Part shown: piece by piece, positions 1 to 7,643 of the stretch
Position numbering within the stretch: the stretch's first letter is position 1
How the letters are laid out: each line of letters opens with the position of its first letter
NCBI GenBank assembly: GCA_913059105.1
Contig: CAJXRL010000129.1
Span: 1 to 7,738 of the forward strand
Direction: 5' to 3'
Source of the DNA: an uncultured Flavobacteriales bacterium
Lineage (GTDB): Bacteria > Bacteroidota > Bacteroidia > Flavobacteriales_E > Vicingaceae
Length of the DNA: 7,738 nucleotides
Notes under the pieces: generated by a model
Database searches by the model: none
Told to the model about the DNA's origin: nothing
The model's input: only the letters and a program-made list of their open reading frames with translations
Position numbers and translations under genes: made by a program

Positions 1-45
1 GATTTCTGCCTGTCTCGTGGGCTCGGAGATGTGTATAAGAGACAG
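1..45. other. Nextera sequencing adapter (artefact)
   Basis: This is Illumina Nextera transposase adapter, not genomic DNA. Bases 27-45 are the 19 bp Tn5 mosaic end (AGATGTGTATAAGAGACAG). They are preceded by the read-2 adapter arm GTCTCGTGGGCTCGG at 12-26. Before that, TTCTGCCT at 4-11 is the reverse complement of the i7 index AGGCAGAA. The same block, inverted, closes the other end. Genomic sequence starts at about 46. The adapter happens to keep the minus-strand reading frame of the first gene open, so an automatic caller would extend that protein falsely into it. Confidence 0.97.
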
Positions 46-2429
46 GTATAGGTTTGATTGTTTGTTGTATTATTAATATAAATATGCGAAGGAGTTGGAC
101 CTGTTGCTGTGAAACCATCTCCAAAATCCCATTGATAATCGACGGCCCCAACAACGGAAGGAAAAGTAACGTTCAATGGGCTGCAACCAGAATCCGGTAC
201 CGTTAAAAAAGTAAATATTGGCTCAGGATAAATCTGGATAATCCGGGTCGTTGTATCTCTACAACCCATCTGTGAAGCAACTATCTGTTGTACTAGATAA
301 TTATTGATAAACAGTGTCTTGTTCTCAAAAATGTGAGTTGGATTGGTATCATTTACAACGGCTGTTCCATCTCCAAAGTTCCAAAAATAGTTCAAGCTGT
401 CTCCTAAAGTTGTATTGGTAAAGTTTACCGTCACAGGGCCGCAATCAACCACAGCATCTGAAGTGAACGACGGCGTTGGTATTGGAAAAACTGTTACCGT
501 ATCTTTTATTGTGTCAGTGCAACCAAACCCAGTATAAGCTATCATTTGGACAACAAATGAAGTATCAAAATTTCCTGAATTTGTATAGGTATGGAAAGTA
601 TCTCTAGCAAAAAGAGAAGAACTCCCGTCTCCAAAATTCCATAAAAAACTAGTAGCGTTTGCCGACGATTGGTTGGTGAAATTTACGGTTAGCCTTGAAC
701 AACCGGTTTTTGGACTTGCGACAAAACTCGCGGTCGGTTTATTCTCCACCGTAACTTGAATTTCGGCAGTATCGGCACAAAAACCATTACTCACAATTTG
801 ACGAACTGTATATGTTCCAAAAGCAATATACAAATGAGAAGGGTTCTGTTGTGAAGAAATTCCTCCGTCACCAAACGTCCAATTGTAACTTGAAATTGGG
901 TCACCTCCTGAGGTAGATAAATCGGTAAATACAGCTGGAGTATTCAAACAAACAGAATTCACTGTAAAATTTGCCACCGGTGTTTGTCTAACTCTAATTT
1001 GCTTCGTTTCTGAGTCTGGACATCCTCGATTGTTTGCAACAGCAAGGCTCACATTATAAATTGACGGAGAGCTATAAAATTGCGCAGGTGGATTAGATCC
1101 TATAAATGTATTCCCGTTTCCAAAATTCCAATTATAGCTCGCAATTGTTCCCGTTGAAGTATTTGTAAAGTTGACATTCATACTGTCGCACTCATTGTTT
1201 GTATCAAACGTAAAGTTTGCAGTAGGGCTTGGTAATACATGCAAATCGACATCAGCTGTATCAACACATCCTTGTGCTCCGTTAATGCGAACTGCTAACT
1301 GAATTATATAGTCTCCAGAAACATTATACGTTCTCGTTTTATTCCCTCCACTGCCATTTTGAAATCCAGCCCCTAAGTCATAATTCCATCTATACCGATT
1401 TGCACCACCAAATGAACCATTGATAAACGTTACATTTTCACCTTCACAAATCGTATCCTTTGTAGAAGTTAAAACTGCAGTTGGTGCGTTTGTAATTTGA
1501 ATTGAAAGAGAAACGGCATCCAATCCACAAAAGCTGCTGTCTTGCAGCGTTACGGTATATGTTCCAATTCCTGGATACGCCATTGGCGGAGGATTAATTA
1601 TTGGTGGATTCCAAGCTCTCCATTCAATTATAGAATCTCGTCCTAAGCCCCAGTAATCCCCAAAATTCCATCTTTCATATCGCTGAGATTGATTCCCTTC
1701 TGGAAAACAATTTCGAATTGTTGTGTTTGTGTATTGAACAATGGTATCGGGATAACACAATAGAGTTGCCGAAGGGTTAATTCGAGCTTCGTCCAAATCC
1801 CAAACCCTTAAAGGAAAGAATGATGCAGTAGAAGATCCACAAAAATTTGTTGCTGTTAGCGTAACATTCAATTCACAACTTTGAACGCCTACACCAGGTA
1901 AATAGTTGTGTAAAACAGTATCCCCTAAATTGGTAGAATTGTACGTCTCTGTTGGACTTCCATCTCCAAAATCCCAAGTGAAAGTTGTATTGGGAGAAAC
2001 CTGAGTTGAACTGTTGATGAATCTGAATTGTACAGGTGTACAACCAAAGTTATCGTCGCCAGTTGGTAATTGAATAGAAGCCAATGGATTTCTCTCTAGC
2101 ACAACGATACCAGTAATGGTACAACTAGTTGAATTGTCGGTTATGGTTATAACATAGCTTGTTGTTGTTGCAGGATATACATGAGATATTGAGGTGCCTA
2201 TCAAAAGGCTCGCGCCAGTTGTATTTGGCGAAGCATCGCCCCAGACAACAGTATAGTTTCCCATATTTCTGTCTGGCTGAATAAATACTGTATATGTTCC
2301 AGGCACGCAAGAAATAAACTGCGGATTGTCATCAAATACACCATTTCCATCCAAAACTTCCAAGCACTGGGCCTGAAGCGAGTAACCAAAGGTGATGGCA
2401 AAGAGAGTGAGTAGCAGCTTTCTTATCAT
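46..2429 (-). CDS. secreted PKD-repeat protein, C-terminus missing (probable T9SS surface protein)
   Basis: The reverse strand reads open from ATG at 2429 to the adapter, about 794 codons with no stop, so the C-terminus is lost. The protein starts MIRKLLLTLFAITFGYSLQA, a signal peptide with a likely cut after Ala20. After it come PKD-type beta-sandwich repeats, seen as W-x-FGDG-like motifs near residues 153, 255, 347, 434, 517, 596, 683 and 767, spaced about 80-100 residues. Many repeats begin with a conserved Cys and contain a GCxDT-like segment. The copies near 255 (NFGDYWG, then a Pro-rich insert) and 347 (NYDLGAG) are degenerate, and a weaker copy (VVWGDASP) lies near residue 60. In Bacteroidota such chains usually end in a gliding-motility or type IX sorting domain; here that is inferred, since the end is missing. 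Likely role: extracellular adhesion or structure. It lies 74 bp downstream of the DUF885 gene on the same strand and could be read with it or from its own weak promoter. Confidence 0.9.
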
Positions 2430-2455
2430 AGTACATTTTACGAGAATCGGGCTTC

Positions 2456-2463
2456 TAAAGTTA
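2456..2463 (-). promoter_or_regulatory. possible -7 box of the PKD-protein gene
   Basis: On the minus strand this reads TAACTTTA, seven of eight matches to the Bacteroidota -7 consensus TAnnTTTG, and ends 26 bp before the ATG at 2429. No TTG -33 element is visible at the expected distance. A chance match in AT-rich DNA is quite possible. Confidence 0.3.
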
Positions 2464-2470
2464 ATAAAAT

Positions 2471-2503
2471 ACCTGTGCTTTTGTTCCTGGAATTTTTACA
2501 GGT
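2471..2503 (-). terminator. weak possible terminator after the DUF885 gene
   Basis: Directly after the TAA stop at 2504, the minus strand has ACCTGT at 2498-2503 and its inverted copy ACAGGT at 2471-2476. Together they form a 6 bp stem around a 21-base loop, followed by ATTTTATT. The stem is short, the loop long and the T-run broken, so this may only reduce read-through into the PKD-protein gene, or may do nothing. Confidence 0.25.
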
Positions 2504-4291
2504 TTACGCAGCTGCTTTCGAGTCTGAACTTAACTTTTTCAACATAAGCTTTCTAATGTACTTTACAGGTGCGCTTCCGTAACTTAAAAACTCTTCGTGG
2601 AATGTTTTAAGGTCGAAGCTTTCTCCCATTTTCTCTTCCAATTCAGTTCTTAACTGCATGATTTCATAATAACCAGTAAAATAACTACACAATTGGACTT
2701 GAGACAAACGAGCCCTTCTCCATTTGCCTTCTGCTTCAGATTTCTCTTGAAAAGCCTCGTCCATTAACAATTGCATGGCATCTTTCTCTGTATAATCCAT
2801 TACCTGAATTCCGTAGTCCAAAATGGTATTGCAAACTGTTCTCAGATTCCATTTGTAATACATTAAACCCATTTCTAAATTATCGCCACCATAACCAGCT
2901 TCCAACATCATTCTTTCCGTGTAAACCGCCCAACCTTCTATCATGGCGCCGTTACCTAATAAACTTTTTATAAGGCTTGGGGACTGATTGCTATACACCA
3001 ATTGAGTGTAATGTCCGGGAATAGCTTCGTGAATGTTCAAAATTTGCAACGTGAAGTTGTTATATTCTCTTAAGTAGCTCTCCGCTTCTTCATCTGTGTA
3101 ATGGTCTAACGGAGTTACATTATAGTATGTTTCTGCATCGGCATCATATGGTCCGGGTGCAGAAATTGAAGCTCCTGCAAAACCTCTCATGTATTCTGGA
3201 GTTTCACGCACTACCAAAGGCTTTTTAGGATCTAGGGTTATTAAATCGTTTTCATTCACAAAAGCTACCAATTCAGGTATTTGTTGACGAATTGAGGTCA
3301 CAAAGGAATCTCTGTGAACATGTGTTTTTGCCACTTCATCAATCACCATTTGAATTTGATCAAATCTTCTGTCTGGTTTTTCTTGTTCGCCAAAATACTT
3401 CTCCCAAAGCATGTCTGACAGACCGAACATTTTATCGTGCAAATCGCTTTTTTCCACCACAGCTGCTTCAAAAATCTCATAGGCAGAATAGGCCGATTGA
3501 ATCTCAGCAGCAAACTTTTTACCATACAATTCTTTTCCAATTCTGAAACTTCTAAAAGTAGTTGAGTCGTTCTTTTTATCTAGGTATTCCGTTTGTAAAA
3601 AACTTTTATAATCGTCTATAGTAGCAATCGTTTTTTCAATTTTAGACTCAAATGCTTTCTTGAACTCCTCATCTTTTGCAGAAGCATTTAATGAATCTAG
3701 AAGTGTTTTTCTGAAAATACTTTTTGAACCCTCCAATTGCTGAATCGCCAAATTAGTGTGAACTTCGGTTGGCGTTTTAATGTTCTCTTTCGCTTGTGCG
3801 TAATAGGCATCAACATAATCTAGCTTAGCATTGATATCTTCTAAACGTTTATCTAACGAATGCTTTTGATAATTAATAACTTGAAAAAATGCTCCCCCAA
3901 TGTTGTAAGATGCCGGATTCCATTCTCCCATTTTAAAATCATTGGTATAAAACGAGGTATTCTTTAAATCATCTTCTATTAAATGAAAATCAATTTTATC
4001 AGCTTCACTTAACTTCTCGTAATCAAAGGCATTTAATTTCGCTAGCCAATCTTTGGCAAATTTCATTTTAAACTGCTTTCTTGCTTCATTTGGAATTGGC
4101 ATTTTATCATCGTAATCATGCACGCCTTGGTACGATGCAGAAATGGGATTCATAGCCCACATGTCATCAATAAATTCGGCCGCAAACTTCTCGAAATCTT
4201 GAATTTCAACAGTTGGTTCTACGGTCTTTTGCTCTTGATTACCGCAAGCCAATAGAGCGGCAAAAAACGTAAAATAGAGTAACTTCTTCAT
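2504..4291 (-). CDS. DUF885 family lipoprotein, putative zinc-dependent peptidase
   Basis: This is a 595-residue protein of the DUF885 family (usually about 550-600 residues). The N-terminus MKKLLYFTFFAALLAC is a lipoprotein signal peptide with lipobox LLAC and lipidated Cys16, so the mature protein should be anchored in the periplasm or outer membrane. The family signature is HEAIPGH at residues 421-427, followed by EGWAVY at 452-457. The two His and the downstream Glu resemble the metal ligands of gluzincin metallopeptidases, which makes zinc peptidase activity likely, but that is family-level inference. The C-terminal third (YFTGYYEIMQLR, then FDLKTFHEEFLSYGSAPV) also fits DUF885. I chose ATG 4291 over the in-frame TTG at 4309, which would add six residues, because that TTG lies inside the -7 box TATCTTTG and the ATG start gives a normal short signal peptide. 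It is transcribed divergently from the prolyl oligopeptidase gene, which suggests a shared role in peptide breakdown. Confidence 0.93.
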   Translation of the reverse strand: MKKLLYFTFFAALLACGNQEQKTVEPTVEIQDFEKFAAEFIDDMWAMNPISASYQGVHDYDDKMPIPNEARKQFKMKFAKDWLAKLNAFDYEKLSEADKIDFHLIEDDLKNTSFYTNDFKMGEWNPASYNIGGAFFQVINYQKHSLDKRLEDINAKLDYVDAYYAQAKENIKTPTEVHTNLAIQQLEGSKSIFRKTLLDSLNASAKDEEFKKAFESKIEKTIATIDDYKSFLQTEYLDKKNDSTTFRSFRIGKELYGKKFAAEIQSAYSAYEIFEAAVVEKSDLHDKMFGLSDMLWEKYFGEQEKPDRRFDQIQMVIDEVAKTHVHRDSFVTSIRQQIPELVAFVNENDLITLDPKKPLVVRETPEYMRGFAGASISAPGPYDADAETYYNVTPLDHYTDEEAESYLREYNNFTLQILNIHEAIPGHYTQLVYSNQSPSLIKSLLGNGAMIEGWAVYTERMMLEAGYGGDNLEMGLMYYKWNLRTVCNTILDYGIQVMDYTEKDAMQLLMDEAFQEKSEAEGKWRRARLSQVQLCSYFTGYYEIMQLRTELEEKMGESFDLKTFHEEFLSYGSAPVKYIRKLMLKKLSSDSKAAA

Positions 4292-4306
4292 TTTAATTTC
4301 TTTTTC

Positions 4307-4314
4307 CAAAGATA
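4307..4314 (-). promoter_or_regulatory. -7 promoter box of the DUF885 gene
   Basis: The minus strand reads TATCTTTG, a full match to the Bacteroidota -7 consensus TAnnTTTG, 15 bp upstream of ATG 4291. Transcription would begin a few bases downstream, giving a very short A-rich leader and leaving the TTG at 4309 untranslated. No TTG -33 element is found 17-23 bp further upstream, so the promoter is incomplete by consensus. Confidence 0.6.
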
Positions 4315-4384
4315 ATAGAATGGTTCAATAGAGTAACTTACTTACTAGTAAATGGAAAGCAAAATAATTTTCTTCAAAAAGCCT

Positions 4385-4392
4385 TAAGTTTG
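4385..4392 (+). promoter_or_regulatory. -7 promoter box of the prolyl oligopeptidase gene
   Basis: TAAGTTTG matches the Bacteroidota -7 consensus TAnnTTTG fully and ends 18 bp before ATG 4411. A transcript starting a few bases downstream would exclude the upstream in-frame TTG (4390) and ATG (4393) and supports ATG 4411 as the start. A -33 TTG at the normal spacing is not visible. With the box at 4307-4314 it forms a divergent promoter pair about 70 bp apart. Confidence 0.6.
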
Positions 4393-4410
4393 ATGTCAAA
4401 TTACAATTCA

Positions 4411-6600
4411 ATGAACAAAATAGCACTCTTGTTTACGGCAGGCCTCGGACTGATCGCTTGTGGCGAAAAAAACACTTCTGAAAAAGACAAAAATTTGGAA
4501 AAAACTTCCCGAAAAGAAATAAGCGTAAAAGCTTATCCTGAAGTAAGAAAAGACACAATAGTTGATGACTATTTTGGAACTGCAATTGCCGATCCATACA
4601 GGTGGTTGGAAAATGATACTTCTGAAGAAACTGGAGCATGGGTGAAGGCTCAGAATGAAGTGACTTTTGATTATTTAACGCAAATTCCATTCAGGGAAGA
4701 CCTTGAAAAAAGATTGACTGAATTGTGGAATTATGAGAAAGCTGGCGCTCCTTTCAAAAAAGGCGATAACTATTTTATGTATAAAAATGATGGAATTCAA
4801 AACCAGAGTGTATTGTACATTCAGAAAGGCTTAGATGGAGAGCAACAAGTATTGCTTGATCCAAACACGATGTCTGATGAAGGAACTACATCGTTGAACG
4901 GAATGGGTTTCTCAAAAGACAACCGATACATGGCCTATGGTATTTCAAAAGCTGGGTCTGATTGGGTTGAAATAAATGTAATGGATTTGGAAACTAAGTC
5001 TTTGATGGAAGACAAAGTAAATTGGGTGAAATTTAGTGGCATTTCATGGTACAAAAATGGTTTCCACTACAGTTCATATGATCCACCAACGGAAGGCTCA
5101 GATTATTCTGGAAAGAATGAATTCCATAAAATATATTACCATACGCTAGGAACTTCTCAAAATGAAGACCAATTGGTATATGAAGACAAAGAACATCCAC
5201 AACGAAATGCAGGGGCTGGAATAACGGATGATGAAGCATATATGTATGTGACCACTTCTGAATCAACAAACGGAAATTCATTAATGGTGAAAGACCTTAA
5301 TAATGGTGGTGATTTTGTGAGCTTGGTCGACGGTTACGATACTGACAATTACATATTGGACCACATAGGAAATGGCAAGTTCTTGGTCAATACAAATTAC
5401 AATGCTCCGAACAATCGCATTTGCTTGGTTGACATTAATAACCCTACTCAAGAGAATTGGGTGGACTTTATTCCTGAAAAAGAATATGTTTTAAGAGGAG
5501 TTTCTTTAGCAGGCGATAAGATGATTGCGAGCTACATGAAAAACGTTCAATCGAAATTAGAAGTGTATGATTCTGCTGCAAATTATTTATACGACATCGC
5601 ATTACCAGGCATTGGAATTGCTAGTTTTAATGGCGACAAAGATGAAAGTACTGCATTCTATTCTTATACCTCCTACACTACTCCTACTGAAATTTACCAA
5701 TACGATTTAGAAACAAATAAAGCTGAATTGTTTTTTAAACCTGAAACTGCCTTCAACGGAAGTGAATATGTGACCGAGCAGGTATTTTACCCATCGAAAG
5801 ACGGCACAAATATTCCGATGTTTATTACCTACAAGAAAGGAACTAAAATGGATGGAAACAATCCAACCTTCTTATACGGTTATGGTGGTTTCAACATTAG
5901 CATTACACCACGATTTTCGGCAATTAACACCGTGTTTTTAGAGCAAGGTGGAATTTATGCTGTAGCAAACTTACGTGGAGGTAGCGAATTTGGTGAAGAC
6001 TGGCATACTGCAGGTTGGAGGTTGAACAAGCAAAATGTGTTTGATGATTTTATTGCTGCGGCAGAATATCTAATTGAAGCGAAATACACGAGCTCAGAGA
6101 AATTGGCTATCCACGGTCGTTCAAATGGAGGTTTATTGGCAGGAGCTGTTATGACGCAGCGACCTGATTTGATGAAAGTATCTTTACCAGGTGTTGGTGT
6201 TTTAGACATGCTACGTTACCATAAATTTACTATTGGTTGGGCTTGGGCCGGAGAATATGGTAGAAGTGATACAGATGAAGAGAACTTCAACAACTTACTG
6301 TCCTACTCTCCTTTGCACAATGTAAAAAAAGGAACGGAGTACCCTGCAACAATGGTGGTTACTGGCGATCATGACGACAGGGTAGTTCCTGCACATAGCA
6401 TGAAGTTTATATCTGAACTACAAGCAAAACACCAAGGAGTAAATCCGGTGTTGGTTAGAGTAGATGTTAATGCCGGACATGGAGCTGGAAAGCCAACAGA
6501 AAAAGTAATTGAAGAATGGGCGGATGTATGGAGCTTTGTGCTTTGGAATACTAATGCTACTACAAGTTTTAACGCTAATACAAAAAACGATGAGAAATAG
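4411..6600 (+). CDS. prolyl oligopeptidase (family S9A), lipoprotein
   Basis: This 729-residue serine peptidase cuts short peptides on the C-terminal side of proline. The start MNKIALLFTAGLGLIAC carries lipobox LIAC with lipidated Cys17, so the enzyme should face the periplasm or cell surface. Mature sequence opens with the S9A N-terminal signature (DDYFGTAIADPYRWLEN), followed by the beta-propeller to about residue 450 and then the alpha/beta-hydrolase domain. The triad is complete: Ser571 in GRSNGG, Asp655 in GDHDDRVVP and His690 in NAGHGAGK. Tyr491 in FLYGYGGFN aligns with the oxyanion-hole Tyr473 of porcine prolyl oligopeptidase, and Arg657 with its substrate-binding Arg643; spacings nearly equal those of the porcine enzyme. 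ATG 4411 was preferred to ATG 4393 because the -7 box abuts the latter and the shorter start gives a standard lipoprotein signal. The last codons overlap the next lipoprotein gene by 11 bp, implying coupled translation. The gene diverges from the DUF885 peptidase gene. Confidence 0.97.
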   Translation: MNKIALLFTAGLGLIACGEKNTSEKDKNLEKTSRKEISVKAYPEVRKDTIVDDYFGTAIADPYRWLENDTSEETGAWVKAQNEVTFDYLTQIPFREDLEKRLTELWNYEKAGAPFKKGDNYFMYKNDGIQNQSVLYIQKGLDGEQQVLLDPNTMSDEGTTSLNGMGFSKDNRYMAYGISKAGSDWVEINVMDLETKSLMEDKVNWVKFSGISWYKNGFHYSSYDPPTEGSDYSGKNEFHKIYYHTLGTSQNEDQLVYEDKEHPQRNAGAGITDDEAYMYVTTSESTNGNSLMVKDLNNGGDFVSLVDGYDTDNYILDHIGNGKFLVNTNYNAPNNRICLVDINNPTQENWVDFIPEKEYVLRGVSLAGDKMIASYMKNVQSKLEVYDSAANYLYDIALPGIGIASFNGDKDESTAFYSYTSYTTPTEIYQYDLETNKAELFFKPETAFNGSEYVTEQVFYPSKDGTNIPMFITYKKGTKMDGNNPTFLYGYGGFNISITPRFSAINTVFLEQGGIYAVANLRGGSEFGEDWHTAGWRLNKQNVFDDFIAAAEYLIEAKYTSSEKLAIHGRSNGGLLAGAVMTQRPDLMKVSLPGVGVLDMLRYHKFTIGWAWAGEYGRSDTDEENFNNLLSYSPLHNVKKGTEYPATMVVTGDHDDRVVPAHSMKFISELQAKHQGVNPVLVRVDVNAGHGAGKPTEKVIEEWADVWSFVLWNTNATTSFNANTKNDEK

Positions 6601-7120
6601 AATTGTAGCTCTTGTACTGGTAACAATAAGCCTTGGCGCATGTAAGGAAGTAGATAAACTGACCCAGTTTACCATGAGCTTTGACAACCAGGTTACCATA
6701 CCAGCGAACACCGTTATTAATACACCTGTGAGCTTTTCTACGCCGGAGGTGCCGACAAATTCGGAGTCAATTTTCGACCAGAATAGAACAAATGCGGCCT
6801 CGATAGAAGAAATTAAACTTCAAACGATGGTTTTAACCCTTATTTCTCCGGCAGGAAGTAACTTTAATTTCTTCAAATCTGTAGAAGTATTTATGAAAGC
6901 GGAAGGATTGCCTGAAATATCGATAGGCTCAGAAACAAACGTTAGCGATAGTCTAACAAATTTGAATTTAAATACATCGGATGAAAATATTCAAGATTAC
7001 ATAACGGCAAACAAGTTCTCAATTAGAGTTGAAACAACAACGGATGAAGCTATTGCGCAAGACCATGAAATAAATATTAAAACGGTATTTTTTGTGGACG
7101 CAAAAATTCTAGGGCAATAG
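6590..7120 (+). CDS. small lipoprotein of unknown function, coupled to the prolyl oligopeptidase gene
   Basis: This is a 176-residue protein starting MRNRIVALVLVTISLGAC, a lipoprotein signal with lipobox LGAC and lipidated Cys18. The next residues (KEVD) resemble the Lys plus acidic pattern of the surface-export signal described for Bacteroidota lipoproteins, so surface exposure is possible. The mature part has alternating hydrophobic stretches typical of a single beta-sandwich domain: a VSFSTP strand, a polar stretch (NSESIFDQNRTNAASIEEI), then LQTMVLTLISPAG, FFKSVEVFMKA, KFSIRVETTT and INIKTVFFVDAKIL. I recall similar proteins in Bacteroidota but know no function and see no catalytic motif. 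An upstream in-frame start at 6509 is rejected because it lies deep in the peptidase gene and removes the signal peptide. ATG 6590 overlaps the peptidase stop (6598-6600) by 11 bp, so both are probably translated together. A strong terminator follows 35 bp after the stop. Confidence 0.88.
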   Translation: MRNRIVALVLVTISLGACKEVDKLTQFTMSFDNQVTIPANTVINTPVSFSTPEVPTNSESIFDQNRTNAASIEEIKLQTMVLTLISPAGSNFNFFKSVEVFMKAEGLPEISIGSETNVSDSLTNLNLNTSDENIQDYITANKFSIRVETTTDEAIAQDHEINIKTVFFVDAKILGQ

Positions 7121-7155
7121 ACTAGATTTTTACATTAAAATTACTTGAAAGGATG

Positions 7156-7187
7156 GGTGTGCTAGTTATAGTGCACCTTTTTTTTTT
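7156..7187 (+). terminator. intrinsic terminator of the peptidase-lipoprotein operon
   Basis: A 9 bp stem pairs GGTGTGCTA (7156-7164) with TAGTGCACC (7169-7177), including two G-U pairs, around the loop GTTA. Ten consecutive T follow at 7178-7187. This is a textbook Rho-independent terminator for the plus-strand genes. In the minus direction no T-run follows the stem, so it is unlikely to stop transcripts of the convergent zinc-ribbon gene. Confidence 0.9.
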
Positions 7188-7197
7188 GTGAATGGCA

Positions 7198-7575
7198 CTA
7201 TTTCCCATTCCAATTAACTATCAAATATTTTAATTTCAGCTCATTGCTTGTTATTTCTTCTATTTTTACAAAACCGAAGTCGTAACAATAAAAGTAAACG
7301 TCACCTTTTGGAGTTTTTCTGAAGTGAGTGAAAAAATTAGGATCGAACCCTTCGTTACGCAAAATGTCTCTACGTAGAACTGTTTTACCATTGAAATTGT
7401 ATTTTTTCAGTATTTTCCTGTTGATTTTCAATTGCCTATCAACCTTAAAGAATAAGGTGTCTTTTTGTTTTCGAAGTTCGTAATGGGCTGCTGTTTTGCA
7501 TTCAGGGCTACAATACTTTTTATCGGGCCTTCCCTTTAATTCTGCTTCACAAGTTGGACATGTTCTACTCATCAT
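7198..7575 (-). CDS. small Cys4 zinc-ribbon-like protein, function unknown
   Basis: This 125-residue protein has no signal peptide and no membrane segment, so it is cytoplasmic. Its N-terminus carries four cysteines in a CPTC (6-9) to CSPEC (22-26) pattern, with GRPDKKYCSPECK matching small treble-clef or zinc-ribbon domains that bind one zinc. Next comes a basic stretch (RKQKDTLFFKVDRQLKINRKILKKYN), then a C-terminal part rich in aromatic residues (FFTHFRK, VYFYCYDFGFVKI). I recall conserved small proteins of this shape in Flavobacteriia, always uncharacterised. Zinc plus a basic, helix-forming segment suggests nucleic acid or protein binding, but this is inference. Two adjacent ATGs (7575 and 7572) are possible starts and differ by one residue. 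The gene converges on the lipoprotein gene and diverges from a possible recombinase gene. A perfect palindrome ends 8 bp before its start codon, so its expression is probably controlled there. No clean TAnnTTTG box is visible upstream. Confidence 0.88.
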   Translation of the reverse strand: MMSRTCPTCEAELKGRPDKKYCSPECKTAAHYELRKQKDTLFFKVDRQLKINRKILKKYNFNGKTVLRRDILRNEGFDPNFFTHFRKTPKGDVYFYCYDFGFVKIEEITSNELKLKYLIVNWNGK

Positions 7576-7582
7576 TCTTCAA

Positions 7583-7614
7583 AAAACGTTTATTAAACGT
7601 TTAATAAACGTTTT
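7583..7614. repeat. 32 bp perfect palindrome of three AAACGTTT units
   Basis: The 32 bases equal their own reverse complement, with the centre between 7598 and 7599. Inside are three AACGTT cores at 7585-7590, 7596-7601 and 7607-7612, exactly 11 bp apart, which puts them on one face of the helix. It lies between the start of the zinc-ribbon gene (7575) and a divergent possible recombinase gene (7644). Readings: a three-site operator for a dimeric regulator; a hairpin in the leader of the zinc-ribbon gene, where six T follow on the minus strand; or a recombinase core site, since it splits into two 12 bp inverted arms around an 8 bp centre. The operator reading fits the phasing best. Which is right cannot be told from sequence alone. 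Confidence 0.9.
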
Positions 7615-7643
7615 CATTCCACAATATACACTAATTATGAAAA

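Noticed and set aside
2125..2401. Two overlapping minus-strand frames of 61 and 66 codons
   Set aside because: They are alternative frames inside the start of the PKD-protein gene, which has a signal peptide and clear repeats in its own frame.
3292..3546. An 84-codon plus-strand frame and a 65-codon minus-strand frame
   Set aside because: Both lie within the DUF885 gene, show no signal or motif, and have atypical composition.
6509..6589. A longer N-terminus for the small lipoprotein, starting at 6509
   Set aside because: It would overlap the peptidase gene by about 90 bp and bury the lipoprotein signal, which begins cleanly at ATG 6590.
4433..6711. Several minus-strand frames of 82-97 codons opposite the prolyl oligopeptidase gene and the start of the lipoprotein gene
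   Set aside because: Each is antisense to a well-supported coding sequence and has no recognisable domain.
7583..7614. Replication-origin iterons
   Set aside because: There are only three units, no replication initiator gene and no DnaA boxes nearby; an operator, hairpin or recombination site explains them better.
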